From assembly GCA_014898425.1 (NCBI GenBank), contig RCSZ01000006.1, positions 1,984,001 through 2,048,000 on the forward strand: DNA of 64,000 bases. The letters run 5' to 3'. The notes below the pieces were generated by a model. The model was not told the DNA's origin. It did no database searches and was given only the letters and a program-made list of their open reading frames with translations. The position numbers were made by a program, and so were the translations under genes. How positions within the stretch are numbered: the stretch's first letter is position 1; the number at the start of each line of letters is the position of its first letter. This document shows positions 24,227-35,702 of the stretch, piece by piece. Origin of the DNA: Botryotinia globosa (taxonomy: Eukaryota > Ascomycota > Leotiomycetes > Helotiales > Sclerotiniaceae).

Positions 24227-24587
24227 CTATCTAACCACAACCCCAATCCTCGCTCTCAAATCCTGCACACTAAACCCCACCATAACTCCTATCTCCCCCT
24301 CCAGCACAACCCAATCCCCCAATTCCGTATTCCAATAACTCACATCTCTCCTCTGCACCGAAAACACCACTTCTTTCTCCTCTCCCCCCTCCATCTCCAC
24401 CTTCTCAAACCCGCGCAGCACTTTCTTTGGGTTTCCCTCAGGCGTAGTTTTTTCCGGGAGAGAAATATACATTTGAAGAACTGTGGCGCCCGTACGATTT
24501 CATGTGTTTTTGACGCTAGTGGTGAGGGTGAAGAGGGGGGTATAGAGATCTGCGTTTCCGCCTGGGAGAATGGGGGAGAGGATATCC
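24227..24587 (-). pseudogene. C-terminal fragment of a GH3 beta-glucosidase
   Basis: Read on the minus strand, the segment gives SPILPGGNADLYTPLFTLTT, then VKNT, a TGA stop, NRTGATVLQMYISLP, and ends with VLRGFEKVEMEGGEEKEVVF, SVQRRDVSYWNTELGDWVV and a final VRI-type strand. This is the fibronectin-III-like C-terminal domain of fungal glycoside hydrolase family 3 beta-glucosidases, where the position of the stop is normally Gly (NTGNRTG), so GGA to TGA is the likely change. Nothing of the catalytic domains is present upstream; instead a tannase fragment on the opposite strand begins within a few bases. It is a truncated, dead relic. Confidence 0.82.
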
Positions 24588-24971
24588 GGACGCTACTATA
24601 AATCCGTGCGAGAAATTATGAACCCAGGTCTTTCGTATAATGATTCTGTCGCTGCAACTAATGAATTCTATCGATTATTCCTTGTACCAGGCGGTTCGCA
24701 TTGTGCAGCTAATACAGCGGAACCTAATGGACCATGGCCACAAACGAACTTGCAAGTACTCATTGATTGGGTAGAGAATGGGGTGGCACCTGTCACTTTG
24801 AATGCGACAGTTTTGCCGGGGGCAAATAAGGGTACAAATCAACAGATCTGCGGATGGCCTCTGAGGCCGTTCTGGACGAATAATGGAACGACAATGGAGT
24901 GCCAGTATGACCAGGAGAGTATTGATTCCTGGATTTATGATTTGGATGCTTTTGACATGCCAGTCTATTAA
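24588..24971 (+). pseudogene. C-terminal fragment of a tannase/feruloyl esterase
   Basis: About 128 codons in one frame to the stop at 24969-24971. It contains FYRLFLVPGGSHCA, whose His belongs to the Ser-Asp-His triad of the tannase/feruloyl-esterase family, then EPNGPWPQTNLQVLIDWVENG, and ends with CGWPLRPFWTNNGTTMEC and a Cys-bearing YDQESIDSWIYDLDAFD tail. The family is secreted and hydrolyses galloyl or feruloyl esters of plant phenolics; full proteins are about 500-600 residues. The N-terminal three quarters, including signal peptide and nucleophile Ser, are absent and the upstream sequence is the GH3 fragment on the other strand. No suitable start exists. Confidence 0.85.
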
Positions 24972-25631
24972 ACTTGGTTGAAACGTTTGGTGAAAGAGTT
25001 TGGGGCATTGGTTTATTAGCATTTATGGTTATGATTGAGAAATGAAGAATAGTGGATAGTTCTGGAATGTTGTAATACATCACTGTATTTATTGTATGTA
25101 TCAAATTTATCGCACCAAATGATTAATATACATGTATTGTGCCAACAATAAACGGAACCCAAATTCTAATCACAGATTATTGCTCTTGGCCTGGTCAATT
25201 CCTGATATACATCAAATGTCTCACGCTAAAAATGAACCGAGTGAACATCGGACGAGGAATGGATGTAGAATTTCAATTCTATACTTTCTTAACACAGGGC
25301 AGAAGCATGATTTTAGCAATGGTCTGAAAATTAATGAGATAAATTAGAGGTGCGGATATCTAGCTTATCGCACTTTGTTCTCCAGATCATGCTTCTTGAA
25401 GAATAGTTTGACGAATTTAGATTGTCTATCGATTACTCTTGTTTCTTGTGACGAGTCCACGAGATAATTACGTTTGCGCCATTATACCTACCACTTCAAG
25501 GCTTTTTCCCAATGCAATGCAATCTATTGACGGCGTAGTAATTCAGGCTCGACATTGTCCAGACTTATTGATACAATTTCCTAAGATAAAGTTGATCATT
25601 TGACTAGAATTTTGGCCTAAAGGTTTTCTAG
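24972..25631. other. Intergenic region
   Basis: No gene supported. Overlapping frames around 25132-25347 and 24675-25104 have no family features. It borders the target-site duplication of the hAT-like element. Confidence 0.45.
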
Positions 25632-25639
25632 GTGGTTTT

Positions 25640-26692
25640 TTATCTCAATATTCAGACCCTCTTCATCGATAGAATATATTTTATTGAATTCTAAATACCT
25701 AATATCTTAATCTTTTTTATAATGATATTATAACTTATTAATAATCAATTTTTTTTCGATTAATTAAAAATCGAGGGGGATATTTATCTCTTTGAGAATT
25801 TGAGAGTTTTTGATTATGTTTTTGATAAGAAATTGAATCTATTAGATAAAAACATTTTAATAATATATTTTATTCTTTCAATTATTATTTATTAAAAAAT
25901 CAACACATTAGAGTATTCAAAAAAACTCAATTGATATTATTAAATAAATCAGTTTTAAATTGATTGAAATTGTAATAATGATATAGGATAATTTGAAAGA
26001 ATTTTTTGGAAATTAGATAAATTATTTTTAATAATTTTATTTTATTAATATTAATATTAATATTAAGAATAATTTTATTTGAATTGTTTTATTGAATTAA
26101 ATATATTATTAGTTCTCTCAATAATTCTAATAATATTGGAATTATATTATTAATAAAGATTTAATTGCTTTTCAAATTTTCAAATTATATACTTTAAATT
26201 TAAAATATATAGTTTCGGATTTTTAGATTTAGAAGTATTCAATCTTTTCAAATTCATTAATTCTAATCATTTTTAAAGGATTGAAATATATAATAAAAAT
26301 TCGATTAAATAAAAAATCTTTAAAATAAATTTTTTTGTTAAAAATAATAATAATAATAGATTTCGAAAAAAATGAATACTTAATTTAATAAAATATTAGT
26401 TTTCAAAAATATATATTCTCAATATATATAATTAAATAAAGCTATTATAATAAAAAATATATTAAAATAATAAGAAAAGTTATCTATATAATATAAATTT
26501 GTAATAAAATTCTATAATGATTATATGATTTGATATTATTAATTGAAAATTAGAAAATAATGAATTGTTGATTTATATTAAAACTAAAATCAAATAATTT
26601 CAAACTCTATAATGATAAACCTTCGGAAAGCCCTTGTTTCGAAATCAAGGCCAAAAATTATGTAATCACTGTGTGATCTGAGGATGAGATAA
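25640..26692. mobile_element. hAT-like non-autonomous element, copy A, RIP-like decay
   Basis: A 1053-bp, extremely AT-rich element starts TTATCTCAATATTCAGA and ends with the inverse of TTATCTCATCCTCAGAT, an imperfect terminal inverted repeat. It is bounded by a perfect 8-bp direct duplication GTGGTTTT (25632-25639 and 26693-26700); 8-bp target duplications are characteristic of hAT transposases. It has no open frame of note. The element at 36431-37416 is the same family: the first 200 bases and the last 110 bases align clearly, differing mostly by C/T and G/A changes. The poverty in C and G fits repeat-induced point mutation. Confidence 0.85.
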
Positions 26693-26700
26693 GTGGTTTT

Positions 26701-27799
26701 AATAATTTCAATTCGTTACACGCTGGCTTGGTCATGTGATTGAGGCAGAGCATGGATGGATGCACTGGCACATTGAATCGTGAATGTTCGAATTCCACAA
26801 ACCTGGAATTCGGGAAGAGAAGTCGTTATTATTTCTCTTCTTCTCTTTTCAAGACCTCTCTTTTCTCTTTATGTCGTATATTATCTTATAATGTTCAATG
26901 GTAACCTCACAAAATTGCCAAGTCCATGTTCTCCGTTTGCTAATGCTTCGATAGCCGTGATGGCATACGCGTTGAGTTTCAGTACTATGTACTTGCAAGA
27001 CGATTAGTTACAGGTCGCGGGCAGAGAAACTTTGGATGAAATCGAGATCTTTCCAGCTCAATACCAGTCTTTTGCTTATGTTTTCTCTAACATTTTCTTT
27101 TTCCACGATGCTCTTGGAATAATCTGCATGTCAAAGTTTTAGGGCTTTTTTTCAAAAGACTTCCAATTTCAATCCGGACTGTTCTCTTTACCGGGTAGCT
27201 GTGTTCAAGTGATACCACAGTATGGAAGATCTTACCAGAAAGTGGTGTCTATTGTGGGAGTTTGGTAGATATTCGCGTGTCAGTTGGCTTTGCGATATAT
27301 CATGGTATCACATTACAGCCGTATGGATCTGCCGTGATCATTTGAGATATGGAATTTTTTGTCTCCTCCATGCATTTCTCTTGGAAAACAATGCAGCCTT
27401 CCGTCGAATTTTTGATTCATGTCACAGATGGTAAGTGTCGTCACGTTATCACTTTGATGCCTTCCTGCGCTCTTTCCCAATTGCAAAAATGGGGAAATAT
27501 TTTTACGTCAAACCTGCCAATTTTTTACCCCAAACTTTTTGACTTGTCTCAATTTTGCAATTTTGATCTTCAATCGTCAAAATCTTAATTTAAAGTTGTT
27601 GAGAGTTTGTATTCTGTTAGTCTTGATGCTATCACTGATGAACTCTTTGGCACCTACAGATACAGTTCGAGATGCAGGTATGCTGCAATTGGTATACTTG
27701 GATATTAATAATATGCAACTTTCGACAGGAGGCTCTGCTATATTTGGGGTATTACGGAACAACTAATACGGGGAAAATAAGGAGAAATGGCATGCAAAA
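26701..27799 (+). other. Possible decayed 5' part of the quinoprotein/WSC gene
   Basis: Short frames (27222-27434, 27539-27766) carry hydrophobic stretches such as LLRVCILLVLMLSLMNSL that might be a remnant signal peptide, and the DNA has the base composition of the pseudogene that follows, but I cannot align any block with confidence. The N-terminal part of the quinoprotein may lie here in badly mutated form. Confidence 0.3.
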
Positions 27800-30341
27800 C
27801 CATTAGTATAGACTCCGCCAGGCGGATCACACTGAGTATTCATTGCAATAGTGATGAGTATCATATGTGTTTTGGATGCTGTTGATGGGACTATGTTGAA
27901 CTTACCAGTCATAAAGCCACCTTTTCTACAAAACAAACTTTGGTAACTTTAGCTGGAGATGGATTGGACCACAGTTGATACAAATAGATGCACTGATGTC
28001 CCAGATTTCATTGACATCGTTGGAACTCCTATTGTAGATCCAGCAAAAGATTATCTATAAGTTTCTCCGGGATATACAAAAATGGAGCTGCTACTGATGT
28101 TGTCGCTAATGACAAGAGATTCCATGGTATAGAGAATTTTACGCTGACAGTAGATAGGGCTTTATAGACTCTATGCTGTTGATATCATTGCTCTTCAGGA
28201 CATCGCTGGCCTTACCAAGTTATTAGGGTCTTTGATCTCCAAGCTATTCATGATTACATTGTTGGGTCCTTTCGTGGCGGTACTGTTCTCCAGAGACCAT
28301 CTGTCACCTTCATTGACGACGTGGTAATTGGCGCATTTGGAGGGTATTGTGAGCTTTCCAATTAGACTGCGGAATTAGTTGAAGTTCGCGTAACCTCCGG
28401 AATTGGCTTCACGTCCATTTTCGCCATGGAGTCAAGTCCAAGCGATCAGTTAGTCGTTACAGATCTTAAGACTAAAGTAGGTTAGAAAGCTGGAATATGG
28501 GAAGGGGGCATGGGCTTGGTGACAGATGGATGGCGATTGTTCCTTGATACTGTGTTCTTTGAGTATTCTGTGGTACATGCAATTGCATATGCTGAAAATT
28601 GAAGGAGGGAAGAGCATGTAAATGGGGATATACCGACATCGGAAACTCTAACTTCAACATTGGACAAAGTTGTATTGAATTTCGCCATTTCACCCACTGG
28701 TAAAATCATTTTGTCAGATTATTTTAACTTGTACGAATACATCCTTATGGGTGCTGGTGGTCGAGATCTAGGATCCGTTGGTATTACTCTCTTGGTCCCT
28801 ACAATGTTTGTCGACACTGGTGTTTGACGCATCGCAATATTGGAAAACTGGGAAACCGTAGTGCAAAAATCCCCGGGAAGCCTTCTAGTGATATGCAATA
28901 GCTGTCTTTAATTCTCTGTTTCGAATGCGAACAATCTTGGTGGGTTTAACCAGGGACCTGGAGGTATTTCGATAGTCATCTTTATGGACATGGCGGTTGA
29001 CAGTCGTATGGGATCTGACGATATACTCCAAACACTCATTGCTCAAGATTCGATATTTGCCGGCCTAGATTCATGTCCTCTCGATGGAGGTTGTACCCAG
29101 TGGGTACCTATCCAATAAAAATTTCACGGAAAACAAAACTGTGTCAAAATAATTTTACTCCTATTGATGTGTGGTGCACTAAATTTAGTTTCAAATAATA
29201 CATAATTATGGCATACGCTATCTCGGTTTTCCCACAGTCTGTTACAAGCTGGAGCATGACGATCAAAACGCGCCGCTGTTCATTTTGTTCGGATGAGGCT
29301 CGTCAAATTCTGCGGGTGCTGTGAAATGAGGTGAAAGAACAAACGGGACCAGTCGACTTTGGTCAAGTTGCTGTTGGCTCCACCGGGACTCAAACTATTG
29401 ATCGTACCGCGGGAATTGCGATCACTTCAGTAAATGGTTGGACAAAACTTTGCCGGTACGAAGTATTTCTGTATCTCGGATGAGGAACACCTCTCGACCA
29501 CAGCTGATTTTGACAGACACGGAATGTTGATGTTGAAATATTGCTCCAACAGCAGCGAATTGGTTTATTCGTATTTGATCTTACAAGTTGGAGATCTAAT
29601 TCTTTGATAGTAGTAAACCGTCCTTAAACAAATTTGCATTCATTTGTCTCGGAGATATGACACAGGCATGCGGGAGAGATGATACATTCGTATCGGTTTA
29701 CTATGACAGGACCAAGTATGTATCTGGCGCGTATTCAATTCCCGCGCTCTCAATTCTCCAGACAACAGTAGTTCAGTCTCGAATTCTATCACATACTCCT
29801 CTTCATCTTCTCCACCAGCGATCACTTCGTCCAAGATTCAACAGCCACTTCTTCTACCACTGCGTCCTTCAATACAAATTCTACTTCTACGTTGACCACC
29901 TCGGTCGTACTAGCCTCGACTTGACCTGTGACCATCCAATCTATCGGCTCAAACACCTTCGTAGGGTGCTATATCGAGGCTACCATCGGGAGGGCGCTAA
30001 CTGGGAACAATTATGCAAATAATAGGATGATTTTTGAAAGCTGTCATGCTTTTCGTTCCGCATTTATCTGTTTGACATTGAATGTTGGAAGGAGTGTATG
30101 AAACTCTCAAGCACCACCATACCTTTGTTTTCAAGCTAAAACTGTCTATCGGCTGTTCTGAAAATGTCATCAACGCAGGCAGTTTTGTGTCTAAATCGGG
30201 GAGTACTTGTTCCTTGACTTGAGTGGGAAATTCCTCGGAATGCCTAAGTCGTGTTTCCATGTGTAATCTTACAACCGTTGGAGTTTACTAAATAGCATGA
30301 CTCGGTGCGGTGGGTCATTTCGTTTGCAGATGTATTACAAC

Positions 30342-31731
30342 TGGGAATGGGCGAATTATATAATCTTGGGGATGATTATATAAATTTATATTATCATACT
30401 TTTTGAGGTATACAAAATATTATGCTAAGTTTATACATGTGTTTTTTGAATCAATAAAATTATCAGGATGAATAAAAGTGTATCATTTTTGGGAAAAGTT
30501 TTTGATAGGGTTTAATTTTTAATTTAATATATAATTAGATTTATGAATCAGATCCTAATTGTATAAAAAGAACGAAAGATTTACTATCTGTATGTAATAC
30601 TTTTTATGAACTTTTAATTCTTTTATCTTATTAAAATTTGTAGATTTAAAACTGAATTTATTAATATCTATTTATTCAAAATTATATAATATATCTATAT
30701 TTTCAAAATTTTCTAATTTTCTAATTTTCTAATTTTATAAATTATTCTTATTGATATCTTGATATTCTAATATATTGAGATTTTATATATATATATAAGG
30801 TTTATTATGAAATGAAGAGGAGTAATATTAGAATAGAAGGATTTATTAAAAAAGTTGAGTTTTTTGAATTTTTGAAATTTATTTGTATATACAAGTATTT
30901 AGAGTATTATAAATTAACTTTGTTTAGAGAGATTTAAATTAATTAGAGTTATTATTTATAATTGAAGTATAGTAAATCATTTTAATTAATAAAGAAGGAA
31001 TATTTTTAATAATTAGATTGTATAGAGAGTAGAATAGTCTATTAGCTATATAGTAAAACAGTTTAAAATAGTTATTTAAGATTTATAAGAGTATTATAAT
31101 ACTATAGGATTAAGGAGTTAGACTTATTTATAAGGGTTTTCTCAATTTGAGGTTTCTCATCTTTTAAATAGAATTTTATTATAATTCCTTAATATAACTT
31201 GTTTTAATACGGAGGTCGCGGTCATTTTGGAAGAGACTAGATAGCCCTGTAGATGCCTATAATTAAGCACTCTAATTAGTCATTATAAGGTATGCTAAAT
31301 CAATTTTAAGCACATATCAGGCTTAACGAGCCTATAAGCTTCAGGCTTCGAAATCTTGAGTTGATCTAAAGCCTAATTGAGCCTAGAATACAGACACTGC
31401 TAGCCTATTCAGGTAGAGCGGAGATCAATTTTTATAGATCCCGACTAAATCCGACGTATTATAAAGCCGTATAGCGTATACACCCTGAAAGAGCCTATAA
31501 TCTCTTCCAAAATGACCGCGACCTCCGTACCCCTCAAGAAATCTCCCTATAGATATTAAATTAATACTATACAATATCATATCATACTAATCATATGATT
31601 TACACACTTATTATTTTCTTTTCAAAATAACTTTAGAATAGCTTTTTATAGGATTTTATAGGATTTTAGGATTAATTATATATATAATGCGATTTGACTA
31701 ATATTACATATTATCAAATCGCCCATCCCTA
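30342..31731. mobile_element. hAT-like element inserted in WSC domain 1 of the pseudogene
   Basis: The ends TGGGAATGGGCGAATTA and TAGGGATGGGCGATTTG (inverse complement of the right end) form imperfect terminal repeats with the TAGGGxTGGGC look of hAT transposons. The flanks are 8-bp direct repeats ATTACAAC (30334-30341) and TTTACAAC (31732-31739), 7 of 8 equal. Removing the element and one flank copy joins the WSC frame exactly (RLQMYYN continuing into GTGANSS), so the gene had an intact frame here at the time of insertion. The body is AT-rich and non-coding except for the nested element at 31210-31527. A perfect 9-bp stem (GCGATTTGA / TCAAATCGC, 31689-31722) lies at the right end. Confidence 0.83.
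31210..31527. mobile_element. 318-bp MITE nested in the hAT-like element
   Basis: A 27-bp perfect terminal inverted repeat beginning CGGAGGTCGCGGTCATTTTG lies at both ends (31210-31236 and 31501-31527), flanked by TA on each side (31208-31209 and 31528-31529), as for Tc1/mariner-type insertions. The interior is non-coding and clearly richer in G and C than the surrounding element, so it probably arrived after most of the host element's decay. Confidence 0.92.
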
Positions 31732-32228
31732 TTTACAACGGCACAGGCGCTAATTCAAGCTTGAGCTCCATTCCCTCAGCCAACCCGGTCTCTTCCTCCG
31801 TTCAAAGTGGTGTGATTACCTCTTCAATATCCTTATTGTTGTCCTCCAGTGCACTAGTTTCACTTACCTCCTCAACCGCCTCACCCACGATAGATACACG
31901 ATCCAGTACCCCCTCAGCGATTTCTTCAGTCGCTCCTTTCCCATCAAATGATAATCCATCAATCAAAACATCAACCACTCCTTCGGTAGCCAGCACAGCA
32001 ACAATCAAATTTGCGTCGAAAGGTTTGTTTCAACGACGCCGCAGGCAAACCATATGGATGGCAAAATCTTCCCAAATTGTTCTCCAAAGATTCATTGAGC
32101 CCCAAACTTTGCAATTCTTCTGCTCTAGCTCAAGTCACTGCTTAAATTCCCATCACCTACAAATACATTGCACTAGAATATGGACGGGAATGTTACGCGG
32201 GATCGGTGCCGCCAAACCCTGAACCAAG

Positions 32229-33382
32229 TATGTAGTCTAACGGGAGCGCACGCTTATTCCATGACTTGCAAGGATGATTCTAAGCAGAGTTGCGGGGGTT
32301 CCGAATATGTATAATGACTTTTAAGACGGCGTGGACGGCTCCAGCTGTGCTGGTGCGGTGAGCACGGCTAGTGTTTGAGGGAGTCAAAAAGAAACAATTT
32401 TAGAGAAAGTGTGATTCGATTGAATGAACGAAGTGCATATTAGACGGGGACGATGTTAAGGATACCTATGCTTCTGCTATCTGTTGGTCTTGCTGATATT
32501 TTGACAGAGAATTTGTTTCTTACTCCGTACATTGTTCCTCATCGAAACCTCATGATCGACATATGAAAAGCACATGGATAATTGCTTCCTTAAAGTTGTT
32601 GGCAGACTCACCCCACCATACATACCCACTTCGGCTTTTGTAAAGCCCGTTGTTAACTTGTTATATGTAACTTATCACCAATGGACACGAGGGAACAAGG
32701 GATTTCCCTTGTAGAAAGTAAAATGCCCTGTATGGGGGATCATGATGGGAAGGAACTCCGAGGGGAAAATCCAATCATGAATGTGGAGATGAACATGTAA
32801 GTTGCTTCATATAAGAGACTTTTGGTTGTGGGACAAGCAGGCAAGAGTCAGGAGTCAGGACAGGACTCCTGACTGATCTCTTTGGAAAACATATCAGATT
32901 TGAATTTATGAATTTTTGAATTTTTTTGCCGACCGCAATCCGCAATGATTATCTTGTTCTTGTTCTTGTTCTCTTTGCTGTACGTGTCAGATTTCCGAAT
33001 TGAAGTCACTCGGGATCATGATTGTCTAGGACCATGTCTGATGGATTAATAATTGTTTGTACATCAGTACCGAGGTTTTATTAGAGTAGCCACCAGTGAG
33101 TGAACTCTCTGATATAACTTATAAGAGTTCCGTATGCCATTCTCCTTTCGGATGGCTCTCTTTCTTCCTTTTGTGTTCTTTATATAGTTCTTTGGTTACG
33201 CAACCCTCGTACAAGCTACGTCAGTAATATTTTTTTGGATGCCCTATAGGGTTTTTGGAGATCAACGTTTTAATCAATTGAGCTAATAGTTTAAAGCGAT
33301 AATTGATCTATGTCTTGTGTTTGAAACCATTGGTTCGTATAATAGCCATTTATCTATCGATACATTCATCCTCTACACTACA
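32229..33382. other. Intergenic region before the methyltransferase gene
   Basis: No gene supported. It holds a perfect 10-bp inverted repeat GTCAGGAGTC/GACTCCTGAC with a 7-base loop (32847-32873), TGTTCT repeats near 32952-32972, and presumably the promoter of the methyltransferase gene. Confidence 0.5.
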
Positions 33383-34724
33383 ATGGCTTCGCCTCCACCC
33401 GTAGGATCTGGACCGGCAACAGAAGCTCCAACGCCAGCTGCCTTACCAGTAACGCTAGAAGCCGACGATCCGGAAGCTTTAATCGACGACGGCGATTCAG
33501 CCCTTGGATCCGAACCAGGAAGTTCCACAACCTCACTCGCATCAAGTATTACTAAATATCGCATAGAGAATGGACGTACATATCATGCTTACAAAGATGG
33601 AAAGTACGCATATCCTAATGATGATATGGAGCAAGAAAGATTAGATTTACAACATCATATATGTAGCCTTACATTTGATGGTAAACTTTTCACGGCACCA
33701 ATTGAGGCAGATAAGATTGAGAGGGTTTTGGATGTAGGTTGTGGAACGGGAATTTGGACAACTGATTTTGCGGATGAGTATCCCCAAGCTACGGTTTTGG
33801 GAATTGATTTAAGTCCTATTCAACCAATGTTTACACCTCCAAATGCAATATTTCAAGTGGATGATTTGGAAGAGGAATGGACTTTCGAGGATAGTGATGC
33901 GTTTGATTTCATCTATGCGAGAATGATGACGGGAAGTATTGGGGATTGGGATCGATTCTTTGAACAAGCTTGGAAGTAAGTTTCCTCTCACCAATTTGCT
34001 TTTGTCTGCTGTCAATGTATTCCTGGTTATTCTTTCCCTAGAATTCACCAAAATCCCGCTATGCTAACTATATCTTGAATAGCAACCTGAAGCCAGGTGG
34101 ATACATTGAACTTCTAGATATCCGACTCCCCGTCTCCTGCGCAGATGATACACTTAAGCCCGATTCAGCGCTTCTTAAATGGTCACAATTACTTTTAGAA
34201 GGAAGTATTATAGCAGGCAGAGATCTAGACAGTGCAACTAGGAGTAAAGAGAAATTGGAGAAGAGAGGATTCCAGGGGGTTAGTGAGACAATTTATAAGT
34301 GGCCCGGAAACAAATGGCCGAAAGATGCTAAAGCTAAGGAGTTGGGTGAGTGATGATTTTTTTAAAGGAGGGAAAGGAGTTCCGAGGAAAGATTAGAGAT
34401 GATGCCAAGAGATATCAAAGGAGTAAAGAGATATGTGCTGAATTGAAACAGGAATGTGGAATCAAGAAAATCTCACATCCGGACTTATGGGACTGAGCGT
34501 AGCCATATTCACGAGGCTATTAGGATGGAGTGTAGATGAACTAGAGATATTTTTGGTGGATGTTAGGAGAGAGATGAAGGATACGTCAATTCATGCTTAT
34601 TGGGAAATGTTAGTATTCTATTGCCTTTTTCTAGGGAGGCTTTTTGGGAGGTAATGTTAGAGCAGTCATGCTAATTGATTCCGATAGATATGCGCATTAT
34701 GGGCAGAAGCCTTTAGATGCTTAG
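33383..34724 (+). CDS. LaeA-like SAM-dependent methyltransferase
   Basis: Four exons (33383-33975, 34083-34345, 34452-34608, 34688-34724) give 349 residues. All introns have GT-AG ends and restore family sequence at each join: AWN|NLKPGGYIEL, KELG|MWNQENL and HAYWEI|YAHYGQKP. The SAM-binding motif I is VLDVGCGTGIW (residues 115-125), followed by the acidic GIDLSPIQP loop and the post-motif LKPGGYIELLD. The N-terminal 55 residues are low-complexity Ala/Pro/Ser. Fungal proteins of this layout (TAM-domain/UMTA, related to LaeA) are numerous; LaeA acts as a nuclear regulator of secondary metabolism, others methylate small molecules. Which applies is not decidable here. I chose ATG 33383 because no in-frame ATG precedes it. 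It lies tail-to-tail with the SnoaL-like gene. Confidence 0.9.
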
Positions 34725-35120
34725 TAAAATATTGGAAAGATAGGATTGGGGTCAATGGCGTGTAGAGTGGAGTTGGTGTGATATAAAAATAGATGATAGA
34801 AGATATCAAGAGTGGTTGAGTTTGGCATCAATAACACCTAGTGGTGATGGGTGGAGAGTCCGTAATTGTTGGAGCAAATCTACCAAGTATATTGCATGGA
34901 AGTCTAGGAAGTTGTTTAACTGAAAGTCCGAATATCTAAAACTGGATTTTGCCTAGTGGAATGAATGAATACATGTTCACCATCACTGGACGAGGATAGT
35001 TTTCTCTTTTCCTTTTCGATCAATCTCTCATCATACTGATCTTCCTTAAATAATGTGCCCTGGGAAGAGGAATTAAATAAGACACGGGAATACAGTATTC
35101 TCGTCTTCCCAATACTCAAA
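34725..35120. other. Convergent 3' region
   Basis: Non-coding gap between two genes that face each other. No distinct structure seen. Confidence 0.5.
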
Positions 35121-35702
35121 TTAAGCACCAAACTTCTCCATCTCCTGTTCACTGACTTTAAACACCTCCTTCAACAAACTCCGATCGTAATATAGTCTCA
35201 CATCACCAATCTTTAACCCCTCAAACTCCACCTCTTCTACCACATCCCCATTAGCATCCAGTTTCTTTCCCGTTCCCTCGCCTTCAGCTTTCACCAACGT
35301 AAATACCATACTCCTCGGTACACTAATCTTTTCCCTGTGCTTTTCACCCACCAATGAGCTATCCACTCTCCATATATTTTCCATTCCCCTGTTCCTGCTG
35401 GACCTGTTGTTCCTTCTTCTAATCCTCCAATTACAAAAAACTCTTTACTCTCCATTTCTATCTTCGAGAAAATATCACCCCCGAACAACCCCTGAATCCA
35501 TTTCCATATTACGGCGCCGCCGATATAATCAACACCAGTAGCGTCGTGAAAGATGCTACGTGGATGGTAATGGGAAAGATACGAACCGGTGTAGGATGCG
35601 GAATTGATTTCATTGGCATAGTGCTCGAGGAAATGGAGAGCAGGGTGTTGACGAGAGGAGAGGTCCGGTGTGTTGGTGGATTGTGAGGTTTGAGGTGTAC
35701 AT
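35121..35702 (-). pseudogene. SnoaL-like protein with broken frame
   Basis: Minus-strand coding character runs from an ATG at 35702 (MYTSNLTIHQHTG) to a stop at 35121, but in three pieces. The middle piece (HPALHFLEHYANEIN, GGAVIWKWIQGLFG, about 35650-35345) and the last piece (EKISVPRSMVFTLVKAEGEG, GLKIGDVRLYYDRSLL, about 35380-35121) are in different frames, and the ATG is in a frame that differs from the middle piece. Together they resemble fungal SnoaL-like/NTF2-fold proteins of about 190 residues, often found beside secondary-metabolism genes. No intron with proper signals explains the shifts, so either the gene is dead or two one-base errors are present in the sequence. Confidence 0.6.

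Larger units (their letters stand above)
27800..32228 (+). pseudogene. Secreted quinoprotein (PQQ-like propeller) with two WSC domains, decayed
   Basis: Protein blocks appear in order on the plus strand with many stops and frameshifts between them: FRGGTVLQRPSVTFIDDVV and IGAFGGYCELSN (about 28270-28370), FAMESSP, STLDKVVLNFAISPTGKIIL and DRDLGSVGIT-like sequence (28650-28800), NNLGGFNQGPGG (28930), SIFAGLDSCPLDGG (29050), and a Hydin/ASPM-like strand block GPVDFGQVAVGSTGTQTI (29340-29390). A Ser/Thr linker leads to WSC domain 1 (TFVGCYIEATIGRALTGNN at 29960-30020, CGGSFRLQMYYN at 30306-30341), then after the inserted element a second Ser/Thr linker (31740-32010) and WSC domain 2 (CFNDAAGKPYGW, LEYGRECYAG, ending about 32228). 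The order resembles fungal secreted proteins annotated as quinoprotein alcohol dehydrogenase-like with WSC carbohydrate-binding domains. Stops and frame changes make it inactive. Family recall, not a search, supports the name. Confidence 0.75.
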
